DNA from: Oscillospiraceae bacterium
GTDB taxonomy: Bacteria; Bacillota_A; Clostridia; Saccharofermentanales; Saccharofermentanaceae
Assembly (NCBI GenBank): GCA_902803365.1
Contig: CADCPU010000249.1
Span: 1-10,114 of the forward strand
Direction of reading: 5' to 3'
DNA length: 10,114 nt
A program made the position numbers and the translations under genes. The notes beneath the pieces were generated by a model. It searched no databases. It was not told the origin of the DNA and saw nothing but the letters and a program-made list of their open reading frames with translations. Shown piece by piece: positions 1-6,088 of this stretch; the stretch's first letter is position 1; the number at the start of each line of letters is the position of its first letter.

Positions 1-945
1 GGTCTCATATTCGAGCCTGATCGGAAGGTCATCCACGTGGATAACGCTGTCTGTCGTCATCGCAAGAGCCCTGAGCGCATCATTATATGAAGCACGGAGT
101 TCCATGAGCTGCCTCGGGCCGCCTATGCCGAGCCTTAAGTATGTATCGGTCTTGACCTTCAATATCCTAACTATATCAAGAGCGTCATCGACGATCTTCT
201 TACGTTCATCGTAATCGAGCTTTTCCTTATCGTTAAGGACAAGGATCGCGATCTTGTTGGACATGACCGCACCGACGATACACTTGAACCTTGCCTTAAA
301 CTCGCTTACGATCTCGTTATAGTGCTTCTCGAGCTTAAAGGAGCTGCCGAGAGCATTCGTCATATGAGAACCTTCCTGAGAGTCACCGCAGACGAGAGCG
401 ATCATAAATCCGATATTCTCGGTTATCTCCATGATGCTCTTATAGCTGTCGATATCGTCCGTAAACTTCTCCTGGAAAAGTATGTTATATATAAAACCGT
501 TTTCGATAAGAGGAACGATGATCTCGAGTTTTTCCTTGACCATCAGGTCGTCGCTCCTTCTCTTCCTCTGGCTGTCGATCTCGCCCATGGCCTTTCTGAG
601 GATCGCGATTATCTTGCTCTTCTCCATAGGCTTGGTTACATATTCGAGAACATTGAGCGCGATGGATTCCTGTGCATAGTCAAACTTATCGTAAGCAGAC
701 ATGACGATATAGATCGCCTTGGTATTGAACTTACGGATCTCCTTCATGGCTTCGATGCCGTTGATACCCGGCATCATGATATCCATGACGATTATGTCAG
801 GCGAAAAAGACTCGGCAAGCTCAACGGCACCTCGTCCCGTTTTCGCTGTCTCAACGATACAATCGTCTCCGAATTCTTTCTCTATTATGAACTTTAACGA
901 ATCAATGACGATACCCTCATCGTCCGCCAACATTATCTTATACAT
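1..945 (-). CDS. YesN-type response regulator (receiver domain and middle domain; C-terminus cut by window edge)
   Basis: This is the response regulator partnered with the histidine kinase just upstream. Translation from ATG at 945 gives 315 codons with no stop before the left edge, so the protein is partial. Residues 1-120 form a receiver domain with the acidic pocket D8-D9-E10, phosphoacceptor D55 in the motif MDIMMPG, switch residue S83 and conserved K105 followed by Pro. Residues from about 125 to 315 resemble the middle region of YesN proteins, including a degenerate GGDEF-related stretch (GIGGPRQL near 275-285). The family normally ends in an AraC-type helix-turn-helix at about 500 residues, which would lie outside the window. 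The start codon overlaps the kinase 3' end by 8 bases, indicating translational coupling. A regulator of transport or carbohydrate genes is expected from the family; the target is not visible here. Confidence 0.9.
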   Translation of the reverse strand, partial: MYKIMLADDEGIVIDSLKFIIEKEFGDDCIVETAKTGRGAVELAESFSPDIIVMDIMMPGINGIEAMKEIRKFNTKAIYIVMSAYDKFDYAQESIALNVLEYVTKPMEKSKIIAILRKAMGEIDSQRKRRSDDLMVKEKLEIIVPLIENGFIYNILFQEKFTDDIDSYKSIMEITENIGFMIALVCGDSQEGSHMTNALGSSFKLEKHYNEIVSEFKARFKCIVGAVMSNKIAILVLNDKEKLDYDERKKIVDDALDIVRILKVKTDTYLRLGIGGPRQLMELRASYNDALRALAMTTDSVIHVDDLPIRLEYET

Positions 946-2428
946 CGCTCGACTCCTCGAATGGCAGATAGATTACAAATTCCGTTCCCGTTCCTTCGCC
1001 CTCACTTACGATACTGAGGACATCATCGGTATCAAGGAACATCTTAAGCCTGTTAATGACGTTATCGAGTCCGACACCGTTCGAATCCATTGACGAAGAC
1101 TGCTCGGGGTCGATATCTCCTTCGAGGACCTGCCTTATCCTCTCAGGGGTCATTCCGACTCCGTTGTCCTTGATACTTACAAGGACCGTATCTTCGATAC
1201 GCTTGACGCTCAGGGTTATACGCCCCTTGCCTTCCATATTTCTGATACCGTGATTAACGGCATTTTCGACTATAGGCTGAAGGATCATACTCGGGATCTT
1301 TACGTTCAAAAGCGCCTCATCGACATTCTTCTCATAAGCAATGTCTCCCGAGAAACGCACATTGATGATATAGATATAGTGATCTACGAGTGTTATCTCA
1401 TCCTTAAGCGTTATGACCTTATCACTCTGCTTGACATTATACCTGAAAAACTCGGACATATTCTGAACGAACTCATATGTTCGGTCTGCCCCCTCGAGCA
1501 TCGCGAGCTGCGCACCCGCATTAAGAGTATTGAACAGGAAGTGAGGATTGATCTGCGCCTGCAGATACTTGAGCTGGGCATCCTTAAGGTGAGTCTCCAT
1601 GAGAAGCTCCTTCTCCTTATGCTTGCGCTCAAGTTCCATGTTCTCCTTGATCTGGGCGATATAATCCCTGATGCTTATGACCATCTTGTTGAACGCCGTG
1701 GTAACGACACCGATCTCGTCCTTGCCGGGCGCCTCCGGAAGACTCGTGTCAAAATCACCTTTCGCGATCGCATCAGCTGACTTTGCGAGATTCTTAAGAG
1801 GTTTGGTAAGAGTTCCCGTGTAGTTGATGATCATTACGGAGTTTACGACGATAAAGACGATCATGATGAGGATCGAGAAATTCTCCATCGTACTCAAGCT
1901 TTTCGAAAGCATGCCGTAAGTCTTTGAATTCTCCTCAAACTGTCTTGTATTGAGACTGGTGATATAAGACTCGAGATAATCATAGAGCTCTGTCGCGTTT
2001 TCATATCTGACCCTGTATTTTTCTACATTACGGCTTCTCTTGGCATCGATCGTCTGAGTAGCCGTCTCAAGATATTCCTCCGACATGTTCCTTATATTTC
2101 TCTGCATTACGTCATAAGCAGCGGTGGTCTGCTCATCACTGAGCTGATCTATATACCACCTGAAATCCTGCTCGGTCCTGTAGTAGTCCTCCAGCGTATC
2201 GGAACTCTTGACGCTCAGGAATTCCGTCAGTGCCTCCTGGACATCGGAGAGCGCCGCTCCCATATCATTGAGATAGAGGTTCGTCTCGTATGTGGACTCG
2301 AGCCTTGAAGACATCGTATTGATACCGATGAGGATACTCAAGTTGACTGCGAGGATCATAAAGCTCGACAGAACATATATAAACGTTATCTTCCACTGCA
2401 AAGGCAGATCACTGAATCTCGTTCTCAT
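938..2428 (-). CDS. YesM-type sensor histidine kinase
   Basis: Membrane sensor kinase that autophosphorylates on histidine and should pass phosphate to the regulator encoded immediately downstream. Counting from ATG at 2428 (496 aa), membrane segments lie at about 15-37 and 184-206 and enclose an outer sensor region of about 145 residues rich in predicted helix. A HAMP domain follows at about 205-257, then a charged coiled-coil linker (260-285). The phospho-acceptor H296 sits in the motif QINPHFLFN, typical of the His_kinase (LytS/YesM) family. The ATPase domain shows the N box PIVENAVNHG (385-394), DNGVGM (421-426) and GVGL (451-454). The frame is open to a TTG at 2452, but ATG at 2428 has GGAGG six bases upstream and is the better start. 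The gene overlaps the binding-protein gene by 20 bases. The outer region probably contacts that binding protein (inference). Confidence 0.93.
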   Translation of the reverse strand: MRTRFSDLPLQWKITFIYVLSSFMILAVNLSILIGINTMSSRLESTYETNLYLNDMGAALSDVQEALTEFLSVKSSDTLEDYYRTEQDFRWYIDQLSDEQTTAAYDVMQRNIRNMSEEYLETATQTIDAKRSRNVEKYRVRYENATELYDYLESYITSLNTRQFEENSKTYGMLSKSLSTMENFSILIMIVFIVVNSVMIINYTGTLTKPLKNLAKSADAIAKGDFDTSLPEAPGKDEIGVVTTAFNKMVISIRDYIAQIKENMELERKHKEKELLMETHLKDAQLKYLQAQINPHFLFNTLNAGAQLAMLEGADRTYEFVQNMSEFFRYNVKQSDKVITLKDEITLVDHYIYIINVRFSGDIAYEKNVDEALLNVKIPSMILQPIVENAVNHGIRNMEGKGRITLSVKRIEDTVLVSIKDNGVGMTPERIRQVLEGDIDPEQSSSMDSNGVGLDNVINRLKMFLDTDDVLSIVSEGEGTGTEFVIYLPFEESSDV

Positions 2429-3458
2429 TTTCCGCCTCCAGATAAAAAGCAACGTTGCTCTTGTTTATGACGTCGATACCTACGGTATTGAACTGGTTGA
2501 GATAACCCGTCTCCGAATACCTGATGAGTACATCAACGCATGTTACGCCCATGTTCTTCGCATCTATTCTGATAGAGCAATCGACGATGCCTCGATCGAT
2601 ACTCTTGAGGATAGGCAATGAATCATAGTATCCGATTATCCTGACATCGCCTACCTTGTTATAATCAAGTGCCGCCTGAGCAGCAAAGTTTGTCTCGTTC
2701 TCGGTAAGGCACGCTATGATGTCGGGTGAATCGCCCGATACGAAAAGTTCTCTTACGGATTCCTCAACCGAGAAGGTATTGGAATCGTTTACATTGACCG
2801 CCGTAGTTGTTATATTCTTGCCGCCGTCGGAATCTTCACGAAGCCTCTCCTGAACACCCGAGAAGATGAGCGATTGATCCGCCGTAGGAGCAGAATCCAT
2901 AAGAACAACGACATTGATATCGTCTTTTCCTTCGAGCACCCCCGGAGCATTCTTGATGATACCGTTTATGAGGATGCCGATCTTTTTGCCGAGGTTATAG
3001 TTTACGATACCGACATAGCTGATCCTGTTGCTGTTGGCACAGTCATTACGCGTGGTAACGACGGGGATACCTGACTTTTGGGCTTCGTTTATGAGATCTT
3101 TCATCTCATCGGAGTCGTTGGCATCTACTATTATGCCGTCGACCTTGGATGCGATGGCGATCCTCATCAGTTGCTCGGCATTATAATCTTCGCTGAAATC
3201 ATCTCCGAGATTTTTGACACATATCCTGTTCTGAAGACCGTATTCAGTTGCTCCCCAGCAGAGCTTATTCCAAAAATCCGAATCGCTGTCATCACTGATG
3301 AGCACATAGTACTTATCGTATTCTTCGCCCTTGGAACTCATAGGGGTATTCTTCCTGTAGATATTGAAAAAGAATATGCAGAGCACGAGAGTAAACAGGA
3401 CGATAAGAGAATACATAACGATAAAGAAATTTCTCGTTCCCCTGTATATGCGCTTCAT
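2409..3458 (-). CDS. Membrane-anchored periplasmic sugar-binding-protein-like sensor
   Basis: A 349-residue protein of the periplasmic binding protein type I fold (ribose/xylose-binding, Peripla_BP_4-like). A short basic N-terminus precedes one hydrophobic segment at about 12-34. The Cys near residue 27 is preceded by Leu rather than a lipobox small residue, so an uncleaved membrane anchor is more likely than a lipoprotein. The binding domain runs from about 48 to 330, with hallmarks of the fold such as VLISDDSDSDFWNKL (start of the first lobe), KVDGIIVDAND, GIPVVTTRND (hinge region) and DIIACLTENE. It is the first gene of a kinase-regulator operon and no ABC transporter genes lie next to it. 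This arrangement matches sensor binding proteins such as the XylFII-LytS-YesN xylose system of clostridia, so its job is probably ligand sensing for the kinase rather than transport. The ligand cannot be named. The ribosome binding site is weak (AAGG four bases before ATG). Confidence 0.85.
   Translation of the reverse strand: MKRIYRGTRNFFIVMYSLIVLFTLVLCIFFFNIYRKNTPMSSKGEEYDKYYVLISDDSDSDFWNKLCWGATEYGLQNRICVKNLGDDFSEDYNAEQLMRIAIASKVDGIIVDANDSDEMKDLINEAQKSGIPVVTTRNDCANSNRISYVGIVNYNLGKKIGILINGIIKNAPGVLEGKDDINVVVLMDSAPTADQSLIFSGVQERLREDSDGGKNITTTAVNVNDSNTFSVEESVRELFVSGDSPDIIACLTENETNFAAQAALDYNKVGDVRIIGYYDSLPILKSIDRGIVDCSIRIDAKNMGVTCVDVLIRYSETGYLNQFNTVGIDVINKSNVAFYLEAENENEIQ
2435..2439 (-). promoter_or_regulatory. 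Ribosome binding site that sets the kinase start
   Basis: On the minus strand GGAGG lies six bases before ATG at 2428. The TTG codon at 2452, which would add eight residues, has no comparable site. The ribosome binding site lies inside the 3' end of the upstream gene, consistent with coupled translation. Confidence 0.8.
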
Positions 3459-3507
3459 AAAACCTTACTTACTCTCCCCCCGCGACTTTTGCCGCATTAC
3501 ATTGAAC

Positions 3508-3513
3508 ATTGTA
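3508..3513 (-). promoter_or_regulatory. Predicted extended -10 promoter for the sensory operon
   Basis: On the minus strand the sequence reads TGATACAAT, an extended -10 element (TGn followed by TACAAT, one mismatch to consensus). No good -35 hexamer lies 16-18 bases upstream, as is tolerated for extended -10 promoters. The predicted transcript starts near 3501, about 43 bases ahead of the binding-protein start. The element overlaps the -35 of the divergent plus-strand promoter. Confidence 0.45.
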
Positions 3514-3537
3514 TCACATTCCTTATGTTATTATATT
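3509..3537 (+). promoter_or_regulatory. Predicted promoter of the HAD/G1PDH operon
   Basis: TTGTAT (3509-3514) and TATATT (3532-3537) are separated by 17 bases. The -10 matches consensus at five of six positions; the -35 matches only at its TTG core. Predicted initiation near 3544 leaves a short leader carrying GAGGAGG at 3558-3564. An alternative pairing is TTGAAC (3502-3507) with TATGTT (3524-3529) at a spacing of 16. Confidence 0.45.
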
Positions 3538-3569
3538 AGAGTAAAAAATCCTTAAATGAGGAGGATAAT

Positions 3570-4232
3570 ATGCGCACGAAAAAAGGCATAATCTTTGATA
3601 TGGACGGCACTGTCTGGGATTCCTCGGAAAACGTTGCCGCATCCTGGACGGTCAAGGTCCACGAGGCAGGCTTCACCGATAAGACGGTAACGAGAGAAGA
3701 CATCCAGAGCGTAATGGGTAAGCCCATGGACGTCATTGCCGACACTCTTTTCACCTATACAAAAAAGGGTAAGGAACGCGACGAACTCCGCTTCGCCTGC
3801 GAAAACTACGAGAACGAATACTTAAGTGAACACGGCGGCATCCTGTATGACGGTGTTGTTGAGACCTGGGCCGAGCTCAAAAAAGCAGGTTACCACATCT
3901 ATATCGTCAGCAACTGTCAGGCAGGCTATATCGAAGCTTTCCTGGGCTACTACGGTATCAAGTACGGCACACCCGATGACCTCGTCGAGGATATTGAATG
4001 CTACGGCAACAATTTCCTCCAGAAAGACGAGAACATCAGGCTCATCGCAGAGCGCAACAAGCTTACAAAGGCTTGCTACGTCGGTGATATCCAGAGCGAC
4101 TACGAAGCCACTGTCAAAGCGGGCTTCCCGTTCATCCACGCAAAGTACGGATTCGGCTCGATCGATGCCGAGGTCCCTTATATCATGTCATTTGACGAAT
4201 TAACAAAGGTCGTGCCGGAAGTTATCGGCTGA
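3570..4232 (+). CDS. HAD-superfamily phosphatase (phosphoglycolate-phosphatase-like)
   Basis: A 220-residue soluble HAD hydrolase, probably a phosphomonoesterase acting on a small sugar or polyol phosphate. All four HAD motifs are present: motif I FDMDGTVWD with nucleophile D10 and general acid D12, motif II S114 in IYIVSN, the motif III lysine probably K152, and motif IV GDIQSD with D173 and D177. The segment between motif I and about residue 85 is helical and fits a C1 cap as in Gph-type phosphatases. GAGGAGG lies five bases before ATG. It is the first gene of an operon, 21 bases ahead of the glycerol-1-phosphate dehydrogenase-like gene, so a glycerol-phosphate or related polyol-phosphate substrate is plausible. 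That is inference from context, since HAD substrate ranges are broad. Confidence 0.88.
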   Translation: MRTKKGIIFDMDGTVWDSSENVAASWTVKVHEAGFTDKTVTREDIQSVMGKPMDVIADTLFTYTKKGKERDELRFACENYENEYLSEHGGILYDGVVETWAELKKAGYHIYIVSNCQAGYIEAFLGYYGIKYGTPDDLVEDIECYGNNFLQKDENIRLIAERNKLTKACYVGDIQSDYEATVKAGFPFIHAKYGFGSIDAEVPYIMSFDELTKVVPEVIG

Positions 4233-4253
4233 TCAAAAAAGGAGGTTTATACT

Positions 4254-5309
4254 ATGTCCAAATCCGAGATCTCAATCCCTTCGATACTTAAGATAGAACG
4301 AGGCGTAACAGCACATATCGGCGACTTTCTGAAGGATGCCGGTATCACACAGGTCACGATCCTTTTCGGCAACGGCCTGATCGCAATGTTCGGCGATACG
4401 GTCTTTAGATCCTGCGAGAACGCGGGCGTTAAGATCCTGCACCATCAGGAGATGGACACGGTCGACTTTAACGACATAACGAACCTCGCTTTCGAGCTCC
4501 CGAACAAGACACAGGCCATCATCGGCATGGGCGGCGGCAAGGTCATCGATGCTGCCAAGTACATCGGCTACATCTTAAGGATCCCGTTCATAAGCGTTCC
4601 GACGAGTTCTTCATCCGACGGATTCTCGAGCTCATCCGCTTCTCTTACGGTATACGGTCACAGGAAGTCCCTCCCTGCAAAACTTGCATACGGCATCCTC
4701 GTTGATACAGACGTCATCAAGAGCGCACCTGTAAGATTCCTCTACTCCGGCGTAGGCGACATGGTCGCAAAGATCTCGTCCACATACGACTGGCAGCACG
4801 AGGAAGACATGGGCTACGACGAAGTAAACGACTTCGCGTTCATGATCGCCAAGAAGGCCGTCAACTCATTTGTAAGGACACCATTTGAATCGATCGAAGA
4901 AGACCTCTTCTTAAAAGAGCTCCTCGACTCCCTCGCGATGAGCGGCATCGCAAACGAGATCGCGGGATCTTCCGCACCGACGAGCGGCAGCGAACATCTT
5001 ATCTCGCATGCGCTCGACCAGCTGCTCGAGCATCCGCAGCTGCACGGCATACAGGTCGGTATCGCGACATATATCATGTGCAAGATCTGCGACCACAGAT
5101 GGAAGAGAGTCGACACGATCTTTACGAAGACGGGATTCTGGGACTATTGTGCTACGCTCGATCTCAAGGTCTCGGACTTTGCGGAAGCGATCGATATGGC
5201 ACCGCAGATAAAGCCTCATCGCCACACTTATCTGCATGAAGAAAAGTACCGCGAACTCGCGAAGGCACTTTTGACGAGCGACGAAAAGCTCAAGGCGATA
5301 TTACACTAA
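4254..5309 (+). CDS. sn-glycerol-1-phosphate dehydrogenase-like enzyme (AraM/EgsA type)
   Basis: A 351-residue NAD(P)-dependent dehydrogenase of the iron-containing alcohol dehydrogenase/dehydroquinate synthase fold, closest in appearance to glycerol-1-phosphate dehydrogenase, which interconverts dihydroxyacetone phosphate and sn-glycerol 1-phosphate. Visible hallmarks are the nucleotide-binding loop GMGGGKVIDAAK (91-102), the phosphate/substrate loop SVPTSSSSDGFSSSSASL (114-131), and probable metal ligands D169 (GVGDM), H248 (SGSEHLISHALD) and H264 (LHGIQVG). Length fits AraM of Bacillus, which supplies glycerol-1-phosphate for an archaeal-like heptaprenylglyceryl lipid with PcrB; no PcrB is in this window. 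AAGGAGG lies eight bases before the start. It sits between two HAD-family genes in one operon, suggesting formation or removal of glycerol-1-phosphate or a related polyol phosphate. Alternatives are a glycerol or other polyol dehydrogenase of the same fold. Confidence 0.85.
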   Translation: MSKSEISIPSILKIERGVTAHIGDFLKDAGITQVTILFGNGLIAMFGDTVFRSCENAGVKILHHQEMDTVDFNDITNLAFELPNKTQAIIGMGGGKVIDAAKYIGYILRIPFISVPTSSSSDGFSSSSASLTVYGHRKSLPAKLAYGILVDTDVIKSAPVRFLYSGVGDMVAKISSTYDWQHEEDMGYDEVNDFAFMIAKKAVNSFVRTPFESIEEDLFLKELLDSLAMSGIANEIAGSSAPTSGSEHLISHALDQLLEHPQLHGIQVGIATYIMCKICDHRWKRVDTIFTKTGFWDYCATLDLKVSDFAEAIDMAPQIKPHRHTYLHEEKYRELAKALLTSDEKLKAILH

Positions 5310-5331
5310 GGAACAACACATTGGAGAGAAT

Positions 5332-5988
5332 ATGATAAAAGCAGTATTTCTGGATTTCTACGGAACGGTCGTACACGAAGACGGCGTTGCAATCGTAAAG
5401 GTCGTAGGCGACATCATGAAGACTTCTGCCACCAAGAACCCCGACGAGATCGGCATGCACTGGTGGCACGGATTTCTCAAGGAGTGCGCCGAATGCCACG
5501 GTGAGACCTTCAAGACGCAGCGTGCGATCGAGATGGAGTGCCTTAAGGAAACGATAGAACACTTCGGTTCGGCGGCAGATTCCAAATCCTTGAGCGATTA
5601 TCTTTTTGCTCACTGGAGAAAGCCTGAGATATTCGAGGATGCAAAGGAGTTCATCGAGAACTGTCCTCTTCCCGTCTACATAATATCCAACATCGACATC
5701 GACGACATAAACAAGGCCGTCGAATACCACGGGCTCAAGGTCGCGGGCATAATCACGAGCGAAGATGCAAAATCTTATAAACCGCGCCCGGAGATATTTG
5801 AGCTCGCACTATCCAAATACGGTCTGAAACCGAACGAAGTCATCCACTCGGGCGATTCTCTCTCAAGTGATGTCGAAGGAGCTGCGAATTGCGGCATCAA
5901 AGCCTTCTGGCTCAACCGCAAAGGTAAGGAAGTACCTGAAGGCGTTACTTCGATATCAGCTTTGACGGAACTTTCGGACTTGATGTAG
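5332..5988 (+). CDS. HAD-superfamily hydrolase with altered motif I (DxYGT)
   Basis: A 218-residue HAD-fold protein. Motif I reads LDFYGTV with nucleophile D8, but the +2 position is Y10 instead of the Asp that acts as general acid in phosphatases. The other motifs look intact: S119 (IISN), K150 (KSYKPRPE) and D175/D180 in HSGDSLSSD. Residues 15-95 form a helical cap containing paired Trp (44-45) and several Cys. Tyr at this place is known in L-2-haloacid dehalogenases and in many unassigned HAD proteins, so the reaction cannot be stated. GGAGAG lies three to four bases before ATG, and the gene follows the dehydrogenase by 22 bases, making it the third gene of the operon. It is clearly divergent from the HAD phosphatase at the head of the operon and is not a recent duplicate. 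Confidence 0.85.
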   Translation: MIKAVFLDFYGTVVHEDGVAIVKVVGDIMKTSATKNPDEIGMHWWHGFLKECAECHGETFKTQRAIEMECLKETIEHFGSAADSKSLSDYLFAHWRKPEIFEDAKEFIENCPLPVYIISNIDIDDINKAVEYHGLKVAGIITSEDAKSYKPRPEIFELALSKYGLKPNEVIHSGDSLSSDVEGAANCGIKAFWLNRKGKEVPEGVTSISALTELSDLM

Positions 5989-6039
5989 ATTTTTTGTAAA
6001 TATATCAGATACTCACCCCCCAAAACATCAAAAAGGCTT

Positions 6040-6045
6040 TATAAT
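6040..6045 (+). promoter_or_regulatory. Possible -10 element ahead of the LacI-like/GGDEF gene
   Basis: A perfect TATAAT lies in the 100-base gap before the gene; initiation would fall near 6052. No recognisable -35 is present 16-18 bases upstream, where the sequence is a run of C, so the promoter may be activator-dependent. Read-through from the HAD/G1PDH operon is also possible because no terminator hairpin is seen in the gap. Confidence 0.35.
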
Positions 6046-6076
6046 GTATATATTAGTTTTACAGACATTGGTATAA

Positions 6077-6082
6077 GAGGTG
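6077..6082 (+). promoter_or_regulatory. Ribosome binding site that sets the start at 6089
   Basis: GAGGTG lies six bases before ATG 6089. An in-frame GTG at 6080 would extend the protein by three residues, but that codon is part of the ribosome binding site itself, so ATG 6089 is chosen. Confidence 0.7.
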
Positions 6083-6088
6083 AAGAGC

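Noticed and set aside
322..897. Long plus-strand open frame opposite the response regulator
   Set aside because: The minus-strand frame encodes a clear receiver domain with all key residues; the opposite frame has no ribosome binding site or recognisable motifs and arises from codon bias.
1250..1780. Plus-strand open frame of 176 codons opposite the kinase
   Set aside because: It lies opposite the conserved ATPase and phospho-acceptor region and its translation has no known features.
3378..3380. Possible lipobox cysteine in the anchored binding protein
   Set aside because: The Cys is preceded by Leu and followed by more hydrophobic residues, unlike a [LVI][AST][GAS]C lipobox, so a transmembrane anchor is preferred.
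5989..6088. Possible terminator or riboswitch in the gap before the LacI-like cyclase
   Set aside because: A short T run follows the upstream stop, but no stem precedes it, and no cyclic di-GMP riboswitch-like structure is visible in 100 bases.
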